Shown: positions 1-13,000, counted from the first letter of the stretch. The stretch is 64,000 bases of DNA from Dipteris shenzhenensis (GCA_047967505.1 CM106538.1); one strand, 5' to 3'. The notes: a model not told the origin generated them from the sequence alone. Numbers and translations are program-made.

Positions 1-590
1 ATAGACCCGCGCCAAATGGCCCATCTGTCTAGACCAAAAGCAATGACCTAGAAGGCTTGGAACCTCCACCCTCTTTGGAGCACTCACCCAACAAGTGTCT
101 CAAGGAAGATCTCCTCTGACAGAGTCTCTGGGGACTCAACAATCACCCTAAGATGCCGGACCCCATGATCTGCCAACATTGAAGCTGCCGAAGTCAGTGG
201 GGCATCACCTTTTGGATGGGAGGATGGAGCAGGCACTCCTTTGGAAGCTCCGAGAAGCGGAGCGTCACTGTGCAACACGTAGTGCGTCTAATCCATGTCG
301 TTGACCATGAACCCATGCTACCAAGGAATGAAACAAGCCAAGTGCAGGCCAAAGAAGATAAGACTCTTCTCCACCAAAGCCTAGGTGGTATAGGGGAAGC
401 TCAACTGAGAAACGAAGACTCCCCTCCTGTAGACGCTAACCTCCTGAATATTGTCACCCTCTAGCGCGAATCTTGCTTGTATCTAATCCTGGACCTGACT
501 CCTAGTAGGCATAAGCCCGACAATCCGGCCCACCAAGGTTTTGTCCTGAAGAGACTGGACGGCAATCTGCACCTAATGTTTGTCCTCCGG
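1..590 (-). pseudogene. LINE ORF1-like (DUF4283-type) relic
   Basis: Read on the minus strand, this stretch gives a broken protein with the pattern LQDKTLVGRIVGLMPTRSQV followed by a hydrophobic, basic segment (around 430-570). This resembles the DUF4283 domain found in ORF1 of plant LINEs and related gag-like proteins, where 'LVGR..G..P....V' precedes a short W/G-rich stretch. Several in-frame stops and frame changes show it is dead, and no zinc knuckle was found. It would lie in, or just beyond, intron 7 of the complex I gene. The assignment rests on pattern recognition only. Confidence 0.35.
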
Positions 591-1267
591 AGAAAGTAGG
601 ATCTTGACGGTTGAGGGAGTCAAGGGTCTAGCCAGACCAAAGGTCACCTCCACGAAAAGGATCTCCAAAATCAAGAACAAAATACATCGAGCTGCTGACG
701 AAGAAAAAAAGGGGAAGGGGAAAAGGAATAAAAAGAAGCTCGAAGGAGAAGCTTCTGCCTTCCAACCAGGCCCACTGAAAACGGAGCTAAAGCAGGCTGA
801 AAAGTCCTGCTTCAGTCCAACAGAAGGCCAGCTGATACACGACCAGCCAGCGAAAAAGACCACACAAAATATAGAGGCACCAACTTTGAAGTTAGATCAT
901 CAAATCAAGAATGTTGCATGAAGGGGTGTCAGTCCAGTTCCAACAAAGTGTACATATTCTCAAAAATCTTATCAAGGAAGGTAGCCTCATGATGAGTTTG
1001 ACTCACCAATTGGTGGAAAGGGTATGAAGGGAAGGGCCAAAAAGAAGGCAAAGGACATTGAGTCACCTCTTGTTGGGAGAGGAAAATCTCAAGGACAAAG
1101 GAGGCAGCAATAGAGCAAGGCTATGTTGAGGCTGATCTAACACCTCCTCCCAAGAAGAGTGGTGCACATCAAATTAGCCCACAATACAATTCACAAGAGG
1201 AACTATCTTCTTTACCTAAAAAGAAGAGATCAAAAGGATATTGCAGTCCTCATTTAGACTATCTTCT
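590..1267. other. Lysine-rich open stretch, no recognised gene
   Basis: A plus-strand frame stays open to 921 and encodes a Lys-rich, low-complexity peptide, but it has no ATG in a sensible position (the first start-like codon is TTG). From 940 to 1267 short frames contain basic clusters such as PKKKRSK, like a nuclear localisation signal, interrupted by stops. It may be an upstream remnant of the ORF at 1268. No family was recognised. Confidence 0.15.
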
Positions 1268-1639
1268 ATGGGAAAGAGTATAAACCAAGAGCTTGCTATT
1301 AGGATTGAAGTAGAGGACATTTCAAATGAAGCAAAGCATTTTGAGAATCAACAGTTGTCAATAACAAAACAAGTATCAGCAAGTACTAGAGCACTCTTGA
1401 TCATCTCAAGAAATAAAGGCATTTCTGAGTTTGGTACACCAAAATCCTTGGGTGTTCTTACGAGTTGGTACAATGAGGATGACACTGATGCTATGCACTT
1501 CCATCTTATAAATAAAGGGAAGGTATGTGATGTTGTTGTTATGGAATCTCTTTTTTGTGAAGATGTTTCTACACCTATGGAGTTTGCAAGAGCAATAAGT
1601 CAATGCATCAAAGACAACAAAAACATTATCAGGTACTGA
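1268..1639 (+). CDS. Unrecognised ORF, 123 aa from the first ATG
   Basis: An open frame from ATG 1268 to TGA 1639 encodes a mixed-composition protein with a globular look: a charged N-terminal half and a C-terminal half with LGVLTSWYNEDDTDAMHF and a Cys- and Val-containing segment. A possible splice donor (GTACTG) lies at about 1633 just before the stop, so it could be one exon. I do not recognise the family. It is opposite in sense to the surrounding complex I gene and may be a transposon remnant or a chance ORF. Confidence 0.25.
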   Translation: MGKSINQELAIRIEVEDISNEAKHFENQQLSITKQVSASTRALLIISRNKGISEFGTPKSLGVLTSWYNEDDTDAMHFHLINKGKVCDVVVMESLFCEDVSTPMEFARAISQCIKDNKNIIRY

Positions 1640-2684
1640 AGCATATCACTTTTGCTCCCTCTCAACCTATGCAAGTGCTGGCTTTACGACTCCAGCAATC
1701 AAGGAAAAAAACAGCCTTGAACCAGGCTGCTGCCAAGGGGGAGAGGAGCCCTTCAAACCCAGCTGCAGCCAGGGGCTGCTACTCCACTCAAACAGCATGA
1801 AAGGAAGTTGGTGCAGAAGGCACAACAGCCCTGAAGAAAGGTGCCTCAAAACAGCATGGAAGGGAGCTGAAAAGGGAGTCACAACTGGTAAAAGAGGATG
1901 AATGGTGGGGTAGAAGGGCAGCAGGAGTGCAAGCAATGCCCATAAGAATGGGGAGAGGAGGAATGTAACCGGCTTTCAGTTTCCTAAAGGGCAGTAGACC
2001 ATAACGTGCATTGCATATTCATTATTCACAGCCACATTGCATCATTTCCAACCACTTAACTTTAAACAATACCACTTAGAAACAACTTGAGAAATAACTG
2101 GATGGAGGCTAGAATGCCCCTGCTCAATGAAACCAAGTACAAGACACCACACTGGCCCCAAACACTTGGCGCCCCTTCCTGTATTTATTTAATTCTTTAG
2201 GAATGAAATTGGTACATACAACAAGGGCTCTCCCTTGTGCTCTGCCCCACGAGCAATTCCACTGTCCAAGCCAAACCTTCGCTATAAACTGCATTCCATC
2301 CTAGTGCACACCCTAGCACCCAAGTGCCAAGGCAAAGCTAAGGCATTCGCCATTTGTCCATGACCAACTGTAAAAGTATCCAAGCATTCCACAAAGACTG
2401 TAACCAACTGTTAATGACCAGGCATCCAGACACTTCCCAAAAATCTCCAAATGCAATCACATGAAAAGGATAGCGACAAGAGAACTCAAACCAGCTTCAA
2501 CTGACTTCAATCCAGCTCCGAAACACCTCCAGAAGCACATATCCAGCGGTGAGGCTAGCAGGAGTAACAGACAGCTAGGAGAGGGAAAGGAAGAGAGTGA
2601 TTACGAGCTGGAATCAAGGAGAGAGAAAGAGCAAGAGGATCACGGGCAGGAAAGGGAAGCGATCAGCCAGCAACCTGCCTTGGG
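1640..2684. other. No gene recognised
   Basis: Purine-rich and mixed sequence with only short frames. A Glu/Arg-rich plus-strand frame at 2461-2706 looks like low-complexity coding by chance. No retroelement domain or exon was seen. Confidence 0.4.
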
Positions 2685-3010
2685 GTGTGTGCAAGGAATC
2701 GTATGATCAACTGCACAACAGCCCGTTCAATCTGGAAATCCATCCGTACAAATAGCCAAAGGTTGTACAATAGTAGCAAGTGCTACGTACAACGTACAAT
2801 TATGGCCTTGGGATTTGTGCAACGTGAAACAGTCGTGCAGCCTGCGTTGAATCATCCGTACAGCCAGCAAATAAACGTCCGTACAGCCAGCAATAAAGAC
2901 CTCATACAACAGCGTTGAAAGGACCGTACAGCAGGTACATACTCCTTCAATGCAGTTCCTACAGTCCGTACAGCGAGATGAGTGCAGGCCAAGAAAATGC
3001 AAGGAGTCAA
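2685..3010. repeat. GTAC-motif cluster (CCGTACAGC-like)
   Basis: The tetramer GTAC occurs about ten times in roughly 260 bp, mostly as CCGTACAGC, CCGTACAA or GGTACA, spaced 10 to 50 bp apart. Chance expectation is about one per 256 bp. The same style of motif fills the leader of the copia element at 14.0-14.85 kb and recurs at 21.1 kb, so this may be another retroelement leader. Confidence 0.55.
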
Positions 3011-3169
3011 GGCTTCCTTGGAATTCGTACGGCGTGCCCCTCACCTCGGGATACGTGAAGGAAGAAATAATCCAAAAAAGAAAACATACCTTAGCCTTGG
3101 AAGGAGAGGAAGAGGGTAGGTATGCATGAGGGAATGCCACGTGGCCCCCTCATTAAAGCTCTAACCCTT

Positions 3170-3258
3170 GCAAACCAATGGAACATTGGTTTGCCCGGTA
3201 CATTGGTTTGCCCCTCACATTAAAATCCTAACCCCTTCTAACCAATGAAACATTGGTT
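3170..3258. repeat. Two CCAAT-containing palindromes
   Basis: Positions 3170-3180 and 3184-3194 are perfect 11-bp inverted arms (GCAAACCAATG and its complement) around a 3-base loop. A half copy follows at about 3199-3213. A second palindrome has 8-bp arms at 3240-3247 and 3251-3258 around AAA. Both centre on CCAAT/ATTGG. Confidence 0.7.
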
Positions 3259-3445
3259 TCCTTGGGCCCAACTTTAAGACCCCTCTAAACCTTGCCTTGC
3301 CCCTAGCAAGTAGGCCTAGTGTGTGCACTTAGGGAGTTCTGGGAAGTGTCTCTTCCCCTGGGCTAGCCCCCTAAGCCAAAGTAAGTCACGGTTCATAACT
3401 TCACGTCCCCGTGACAAGGAAGCAAGGCAGGGAGGGGAAAAAAAC

Positions 3446-3476
<31 letters not shown>
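3446..3476. repeat. Homopolymer junction T10-G21
   Basis: Ten T run directly into 21 G, followed by more G-rich sequence. It is a G-quadruplex candidate and also a place where assembly length is unreliable. Confidence 0.8.
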
Positions 3477-3931
3477 TGGGGCGGGGGCGCAACTCAGCAT
3501 GGCAGGGAGAAGTGGTGGGGTAATTCCAAGACTGAGTCAGACTGTTCTGGTCAGCTACTTTAAGAGTCAATCAGCCTATTCTAGAGGGGGACTTCCCTAT
3601 TAAAGGAGGCCATATGGAGGTCCCCAAAGCAAGTTCATATTCTGCAGCAGTCCTCAGCCATATGGGGCACTACCTGTTGCATGCCTACATCCAGTAGGAG
3701 ATCAGGAGTGTGTGCTGGAAAGAGCAGCCTGAAGAGCTCAACAACCTAAACCAAGCTACCGATCCTATCAAGGAGCCCCATGGTGATCCAGGAGGAGTTC
3801 TACAGCAGTAGGAGCAGTTACTAGTGCACAAGGGAGAGCCATAGCTGTACCAGACAGCAAGTAGTGGCTTACTGAAGTGCAGGTTTTGTACATGATCGAC
3901 ATCATCACAAATCAAAGGTCAGAGAATACAC
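3477..3931 (-). other. NDUFA9: Start of NDUFA9 intron 7
   Basis: It starts with donor GTGTAT at 3931. No acceptor followed by a matching exon was found down to position 1, so this intron is at least 3.9 kb. No domain was seen in this stretch. Confidence 0.5.
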
Positions 3932-4063
3932 CTGAGGAAAATGTCGAAGAGCTATCTCATCTGCAAGGGCCTTGGTACGGTACATCTTTGATGGTGATGT
4001 GATAGAAGCTCCAAGGCAAGAAGCTTGTATATACCTGATGATCCCACCATGTTGTTGTGACAA
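3932..4063 (-). CDS. NDUFA9: NDUFA9 exon 7 (last exon seen)
   Basis: 132 nt (44 codons), with acceptor ATGCAG and donor GTGTAT. It encodes LSQQHGGIIRYIQASCLGAS through a Lys/Arg-rich segment to RHFPQ (residues 170-213). The following family segment (consensus around MRPATMIGTEDR) was looked for in 1-3931 and not found. Confidence 0.9.
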
Positions 4064-7000
4064 CTGCATTACCATGCAAAAAATCATGCATCCAGTAGGT
4101 TCAACTCATAGCTAGCTAGTAAAAATGAATTTGTAGGACTAAATATCAAAAGTTGGAATGACTGATAAGATCTAAAAGAACTCATTACTCTGGATAAAGC
4201 CTCTGATATGCCAATATGCACATCATCAAAGCTGAAATTTCTAGTCTCATATTCTCTTCCTGGAAGCAATTACATGAGCTCAATTAGCAACATATAACCC
4301 ACATTGTCACCCTATCTATGTAGCACAAAAGTGATCATAACACATAAAAGCAAACCCTCACAGACCGATAAGATTGATTACAACATTTGACTTAGCAATT
4401 GCAGCCTTCATGGAGTTCTCATCTCTTGGATCAAATTTGATTGGTACAATCTGCATACCCAAAGAAACGAAATGGTTACAAAACAAGAGTACACATTCTA
4501 TGAAAGATTTCATAATTACAAAATCCTTCAAATCTTGTACAAAATACTGTGTCCTCTCTCAGCCTTCAGTTAGCTATCCTCTAAAGCCGGTTCTCTTTCA
4601 CCCTGTCAGCCCTCCATTCCATCCCACTAACTCTGCTTACTCCTCCATCCAAGCCCTCTACAGGAGTAGTAGCAGAGACAAGCACACGAGAACTCTGAGC
4701 TTACTGAGTGCCTTGCTCACTTCAAGGGCTAGCTTAAGTGCAGTGCAAGGGAAAAGGAGAGGCAAATTGTGCAAGAGGTGAAAATAGTACACACTTGAGC
4801 ATGAAAACTTTCAAGGTATTAACACCTGCAAACAGCTGCATTTGTAGCACCTACAACTACACTACTTGGGAAGATCTACCCAAGGGATAAGCATTTCGTG
4901 GATTCACCTGATCAAATTTTCAATTAATTGCCTCTCCTCCTTCACAACTCATGTCTGTGGTTCTGACTAAAATTTTACACGAGCTCCAAAATCCAGATCT
5001 AGAAAGACAGGTCGGACAAGAGAACCCACTAGAAATTGGACAATTGGCTAAAATTTGGGATTAAAAATACAACTATGCATGTGCTTTCATTTCAAAGGCA
5101 GTACATATAGGATATGAGGAGGGTGCAATCTCATTCATGAAAAAGAAAAGCCTCATGTACAAATCATCTGCAAAAGCAAACATTATTCAACAAACTCACA
5201 AACTGAAGGTACGAAGATCTGAAGAGTCAAGGAGCTCGCTTCAACTCAAATCAAAACAAATAGTTGGGGAACTAGCTAGAGCTTGAGAAGCTAGGAAACA
5301 AGGTAAGTGGGCAGTTGACTAGGAAGGAGAATTGAGTTTAAGATTACATTTCCGCCTAAAACTGGCTAGATGGTCAATCTGCTAAATTTCTCCTTTTGTG
5401 CTTTAGTTTCTAGCTTTTCGTGCAGAATTTGCTATAAGACAAAAGCCTTAGCATCAAGGAAAACAGTCGGGACATTATGCAATGACCTGTTTTTGAGTGA
5501 CTCTAAGTCTCAATTTCAAAATTTGATGCCACCCTACATTGGAACATTGCAACAATATTTTTAATGGGCCATGTCCTTTTCACTACACCAAATACAGAAG
5601 AGCTTTGCAATGAACCATAGCAAAGATAAATTCTTGGGCTCAGGAAAACAAGTGACTTGAAAGCGAAAGGAGATCGAGAGCAAGCCACACAAACGTAGGT
5701 AATAGAAGAGATAAGGAAAGATACAAAAGGTGAAGGTTTTATTTGAGTGGCAAAACCTAAACCTATCCACTAACCGTAGTTAGGGATCCTAATTGTGGTT
5801 AGGGGAAAAAACCTCCAATGAGGGAAAAGTGCCCCTAACTCATTTATTGACTATACATTGGTCACTGCCATAAATTATGGCGATAATTCCAACACCCCCC
5901 TGCAGTGCCAATGTGATGATGTACAAGGAAAAGATCAATCACCAAAAGGAGATAAGTTCAGGGCATTGCGAAATGCCTCAAAATTCTCGTGTGGAAGTGC
6001 TTTAGTGAAGATGTCTGCAACATTGTCATGTGTCGAGACATATATCATATTGATTTCCCCTGCATGCAACTTCTCTCTAACATAATGATAATGAACCTCA
6101 ATGTGCTTCATGCGAGCATGAAACACAGGATTCTTTGCGACTGCTATAGCACTCTGACTATCAATGAGAATCGGAGAAGGACCCTCCAATGATAGATGAA
6201 GATCAGCAAATAAGCGGCGTAGCCACACACACTCAACTGTTGCTGTGAAAGCTGCCATGTACTCCGCTTCACATGAGGAAGTAGCCACGGTAGATTGTTT
6301 CTTACTGAGCCAAGAAATGCAAGCATGTCCCAAAAAGAAACAATTACCACTTGTGGATTGCCTAGTGTCATGATATCCAGCCCAATCTGAGTCACTGTAA
6401 GCATGCATCTGCAAGTCACTCCCCCTGGGAAACATCAAGCCATAAGACTTTGTGCCTTGCAAGTAACGGAAGATGCGTTTTACAGTTTGCCAATGTGCTG
6501 TCTTTGGGCTGTGGGATATACCTGCTCACCTGCGATACTGCAAACTGAATATCGGGCCATGTATTGCACAAATAAATGAGGCATCCAACAGCCTGGCTGA
6601 AGAGTGTGGCATCTACTGATTCACTTGCATCATACATAGTAAGCTTCAGCCCTGGCTCCATGGGAGTGGCTGTAGACTTGCAATCTTGCATGTTGAACCG
6701 ATCCAAGAGCTTTTGCACATACTTGGATTGAGAAATAATAATGCCACGTCTCTCTTGTATAAACTGGATCCCCAAATAAAAATGCAACATGCCTAAATCT
6801 GACATGTCAAACATAGCTTTCAATTCACCTTTTGAAATCTGCAATTTTTTCTTCATGCAACCCTATGAGCAACATGTCATCTACATAAAGAATGATGACC
6901 AAAATATCCCCCCCCATCCTATTTGATGTAAAGGGTACTTTCAGTTGGACTATATGAAGACCCTTGCTAGTCAAAAAGGCATCAATCTTGGAGTACCATG

Positions 7001-10000
7001 CATGTGGGGCTTGTTTCAACCCATACAAAGCTTTATTCAGCTTGCAAACTTTACGTGCATTACCCGAAATTTCAAAGCCACGAGGTTGTTTGACATAACC
7101 TCTTGCTGTAAATGCTGATTTTCAACGGGTATGTCATATGCGGAACCCAAAGCAATGGGTAGTAATCCCTCAAAAACATCATCTGATGTGGAAGAAGCTG
7201 GAACATTGTGTATGTGCTGAATTTTCTGAAAAAGATCTCTGCTAACAAAAATCTTGCGTGAAGCAGGATTGTAGAGACGGTAACCTTTGCTCTCTGCACT
7301 ATACCCAACAAATAAGCATTTAAGTGCCTTGTCTGACAACTTATGTCGAAACTCAACAAGCACATGGGCATATGGAACACATCCAAACACACGAAAATGT
7401 TCCACTGAAGGCTTCTCCTATGCCAAACTTCAAAAGGAGTCTTTGTTTTCAAAGCCTTAGTGGGACCCCAATTCAAAACATAGTTGCCACACATAGGACC
7501 CTCAAGTCAAAACCGGTGAGGCAACTTTTTGCTTGTGAGCATGCATCTATACATCTCCATAAGAGTTCTATTATTCCGCTCAGCTGCTCAGCTTTGCCAT
7601 TTTGCTGAGGGGTAAGCCTCACTGTAAGCTGATGGGTGATGCCTTTCTCTTTCAAATAAGCCTCAAATTCATTAGACATATACTCACCCCCTCTATCGGA
7701 GCGTAGAATCTAAACCATGAGGCATGTTTCATTCTCAAGCTTTGCCACAAAGTATCGAAAATCTGTAAACCATAGACCCAAGTGTAGTTTGAGTAGTCAT
7801 CAATAAATGTGACATAATAGAGATAACCACCCAATGCAGGAGTAGTTATGGGACCACAAATGAGATGTGATTTCCAAACAGCTCGTACTGCACCATCCTT
7901 CTTAAAGGGAAACCTATGCATCTTCCCAAGTATGCACCCTTCACAGATATGAGGAAGAGGTCACTCCAAAGGAGACAAAGCATCAACCATAGAATGTTTT
8001 TGAAGTGTCATCAAGCTGTCATAACTCATATGCCCATATCTAGCATGCCATAACTCCCCATTCTGCATAGCAATAGTGAGAGTAGAAACTACAAGTGCAT
8101 CATCTGATCTTTTCTCAAAAACATCAAGCTGAAAAAGACCACGAAACAGCATGCCAGATAGTCTCAAGACATAATCATCTTCCCTATCTCGAACTGCACA
8201 CTTGTCATCTTCAAAGACAACCTGAAATCCTCTTTTATTGAGAGAGGACACTGAAAGCAAATTCTTCTTGATTCCAAGTACATAAAGCACATCATGAATT
8301 CTGAAATTTGTGCCATATGTGGCTGTAAGTAAATTTTCACCAATACCATGAACTGAATAAGAAGAATCATTTGCACAAGACACCCTTTTTTCAGCGGGTG
8401 ATGGATGCAGAGAATCGAACAAGCCCTTCCTGGAAGTGATATGTTTGGTGGCACCACTATCAAAGTACCAATTATTCAATGTCTCATTGAGATTGAAGCG
8501 CATGAATCCTTAGAAGGATCATAACTGCACGTTAGAAAAGCATAAGAGTCATTCTCAGATGTGGCTGTAATTTCTGGAGCAGCCACCTGAACATCGTAAA
8601 TGCAAGTCAAAATAGCATAGTCTTCTTCCACTAAGTTGGCTGAAGCATCACCATCATGTGCATGAGGGGCTGAATCTGTGACAGCCATACTTGAACCCTT
8701 TTTCTTTTCCTTGGCAATTCTTTTCTTGCATTCTCCTATGTAGTGACCCGGCTTCTTGCAATAATGACAAACACCATTTCTCTTGGGCTTCTCTGCATCA
8801 TTCTTAGCCTTGCGAGAAGGCTGTCTAGAATCAGCTTTATGCTGATGTGAAGGCTGATTTGCATGCTGTTTATGCTGCCCCTTCCGAATGGGCTTAAATT
8901 TCGAAAGCATGGCATACTCACCAGCTCGTGAAGCCATGTTCTTACTAGTTTGTTCTTCATGCAACAAAAGGTGAGAGGGTTGCCACCCCCCTTCAAAGAC
9001 AAGTTCAATGAGGTGTGAAAACCAAGATAAGACTCAGGAAGAGAATTCAAAGTGGTAGTGACCATCTCTGAATCTCGAATGATCTCATCAATATTCAACA
9101 ATTGCAATAGATCGGAGCTGCGAGCGCGGGTTCTCCAACAGCTCCGGCCTACTGCAATCCCTTCTTTGCCCACTGCTGCCTCCCCCATAAGGAAGGGAAC
9201 AAGGGGATGAGGACAGGAGACTAGGCGGGAGACCCTTCGGTCCAAATTTGCATACGCATGGAGATGGGGAAGGGGAACGGTGACAAGGCGAAAACACAAA
9301 AGCAACTCAATCTGGAGGACTTCAACAAACGCAACAACCGGAGCGGTTTGACAATAGACAGCACCGCGGCCCAGAAGAAAGGGGCCCACCCAGAGCCCAT
9401 GCCGCTCACCACATCCTCGACCTCTATGGTTACCACCACTATTTCACCACCATCATCCGCCTCATCATCTACACCACCTCTCTCCTCCCCCTCTCCTGCA
9501 TCATCATCACAGATCTCCTCTCCAGTAGCCTCACCATTGGCCCCACCAGCCACAACTCCACAGTACTTTCCCTCGTATCACCTCTACCTCTCAGTCAACC
9601 ACCCTTCATCACCTCATCCGGCCTCGCTACTCCTACATACCACTCCCCCGCCCAGATCATGCTGTCCCCACCCTCAGTACAACCTCAACAGCCCACCTTC
9701 ATTCCAACCCCTCTCGAGATCCAGTTCCCACCTAGACCAGGACATCTTAGGCCCCCACCAAATGCTTAGGACTCCCTATTGGCTGAGATACACAACATCC
9801 GGGCCCGTCAGGCAGAGCTGACACATTACACCCAGGAGCAGGCCCGCATTATACACGAGCAAGGCACCCTTACCCAGGGACTCACGGACTCAGGCACGAC
9901 ATCACACAGCTTCAAGAGGAGCTCGAGACCCTCAGAGCAGCACCTGGAGGGACCCCAGTCACAGAGATGGAGGCACAAATAGCCACGATACAGTCGGCTA

Positions 10001-13000
10001 TAGCAGAGACGACTAGATGGGTGGACGTGGCAAAACAGGAGCCCGCAAAGGCAACCGTTTCAGCCGCCATACAGGAGCAACAGCAGAGGGCTTAGAAGGC
10101 CCTCAACATCCGGATATGAGGAATCATGCGAGACAGCACCAGCACCACTACGACGCCCATGGAGGAGGCGATCACCTTTGTGACCACTACCATGGGGGTC
10201 CCCGACCATGGCATAGAGGGAGCATGGCATGTTGGGAGAGATCCCAACCGAGAGCAGTCCCTATTAATTCGCTTTAGAGATTCACATGCTCGACTAGCGA
10301 CACTCTGATGCCGAGCCGCTCTACGAGAGCATCCCACCCTATCCATGGACGAGGATTTGACACCACTACAGATTGAGGAGCAACGAGTTCTTCTGTAGCA
10401 ATGGGATGTTGCCCGCAAGGAAGGAAAATGGTCCGTGATCCGAGATGGTAGGTTGTTGACCGGCACCCGTCGGGCTCCCACCCGTACCCCCTAGGGGGAC
10501 GGGGCCTATGAGACTTAGGTTTCCGAGACCCTAGATTGCACCATTTGGAACTGTAATGGTACCTTATGGTTAGACCCAGGGAACTTCTCGGATTCTTATA
10601 CAGGACGAGACATAGTCTTTTACACGGAGACACACCAGAGCCCAGAGCGTCCACTACCGATAGTCAGTGGCTACACATGGGAGTCAGCCTTCAGCAATGA
10701 GACGAGGGATACAGGAGGAGTCCGAGAATCAAGCGGGGTCACAGTATTGTACAGGTCTTCCCTCGCTGGAGCCATCTCCATTGAGAGGAAGGACACACAC
10801 TCCCGATTCATGTGGATCTGGATCCAACGCACAGACACCCGTGACCTTTTCATAGCAATATGCTACTTCCCGCCACACACATCCTACTTCGCCAGAGTGG
10901 CACGAGAGGAGGGTGAGACATCGCCATATGCACCCTTACATCAAGTTATCCCAGACATTTCAGCCCGCGGGGAAGTTCTCCTTGTTGGGGACTTCAACAC
11001 CAGGACGAGCACGCGACAGGCACCACTCCTGGACTTCCAAGACGACTCTATCATGCTACCAGACATGGACCTAGACGGAGCAGGTATGACCAGGACCTCA
11101 TCGGACCGACACGGCCCTGTTACACCATATGGACACGCGCTCCTTGATCTGGGCAGGATGCATGATCTCATCATCTACAACGGGCTTGACCTATGGCCCT
11201 CCTCAAGTGGCTTTACTTGCTTCCCACACGAGGGGGGCACTAGTGTAGTAGATTACATCATGGGATCCCCTACCTTCACTTCATGTATCACCGACTTCAC
11301 CGTAGTACCACTCCCTGCAGGAGCTGATCACATACCTATTCTTCACTATCGCCACCCCACGCTTAGCCACACCACACACCACATAGGAAGCACGACACCT
11401 ATCACGACACACTTTGATCATAGCCTCTCACCGGCCTACTTTGGACACCTAAACAGACTCCTAACCTACATCTATCACATACCACTCATAGAGGACCGTG
11501 CTGCCCTAATTAGTCGCTCACTCCACGAGGCTGCCCTTCAAATCTTTCCCCACACCACACGGTCCACTAGACCACCACCTCTTGGTTCTGTACCCTGCAA
11601 CAATTGGTACGATGCGGAGTGCAATGCTTATCGCCGACAGCTCTGACTTGAAACCAAATGTCACCTCCCGAACACACCAGACACGGTACGCAAGTACCGA
11701 CGTCTCGTACGTCGGAAGAAGCAGGCATTTCTTCGTCGAAATGAGGAGCTACTGCACATCTTGTACAACAACAACTCTAAGGATTTTGGGCGGAGATTCC
11801 TTGAGCGTAGGTCTCCACCACCCCTCACCGACACGAGAGTTTGGCACACGTATGCACACCATCTTTATGATGTCCCACACCAGCCCACTCCAGATCTCAT
11901 ACACACACGTCGCCCCACCACTTGCACGTTGTTCACCAGAGGGGGAGTCAAGGATGCGACATTGAAACTGCACAATGGCCGAGCTAAGGATCACAAGGGG
12001 CTATGCACTGAGTTCATCGCATATGGGATCGACACGTTAGCCCCGATCCTAACAAAGCTATTCAATGGCGCTGTTTGCCTTGGCTTCCCCTGCACCTGGA
12101 CACTCAACACCATCACCCCCATCCACAAGGCAGGGGATCCCATGGACCGGAGTAACTACAAGACTATCATGATTGGACATGTGATGTCCAAGATCTATGC
12201 AAGTATATTGGATGCGTCGGTCAGCCTGTTCGCAAAGATGAGAGACAGAGATGAGAGGGCTTAGAGCAGAGGGTCAGGCCGGTTTCAGGCGAGACCATGG
12301 GACTATGGATCACAAACCTCTCGAGCAAACATGCAACAGAAGCAGTTTACTTTTACTCTCGGTGGGTCACCAGTTGAGATCGTATCCTCATACACTTACT
12401 TGGGGCATCTTCTCCGGCCCAATCTTCACGATGAGACCAATGATGCAGGCCAGACTGAGCAGGGGATACACCTCACTGGATTGGCTAGAGAGACAATGCT
12501 TCCACTCCCACTTCCAGGACCCTCAGACCAAGGCTCTTCTCTTCGACTCCTTGGTCCGACCAGCCGGTATGTATGGCAGCCCTTGTTGGAGGCTGACATG
12601 TCAGAGATAGAGTGGACACGGGTGGAGCGCCTGCAGATCCTCATGCTCTAACGTATGATCAGGGGGAAACCGTCTGTACCACACACATCATTCAGGCCGA
12701 GTTTGGTGCTTCTCCACTCCAGCTAGCTAGATGCAGCCTTTCAGACCATCACATATCTACACCGGGTTAGATCATATGGGGACTGCACATCAGAGAGACA
12801 GAGGTTGCCATGTTTGGCTCTCAATTCCTCCATGAGGTTGGCAGTAGAGGGAGACGAGCGATGCTGGTATGCACGGACTCACAGATGATTTGTGAGACTA
12901 GGGTTCCACATCGATAAGATACCCTCCTTTTCAGTACAGTTTAGATGCCCCTCCCGTACTCCCACCCACCATCCCGATCGGGCCACACACCAACCGGGTC

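Noticed and set aside
573-921. Lys-rich plus-strand ORF as a gene
   Set aside because: Starts only at TTG, low complexity, no homologue recognised; kept only as a note.
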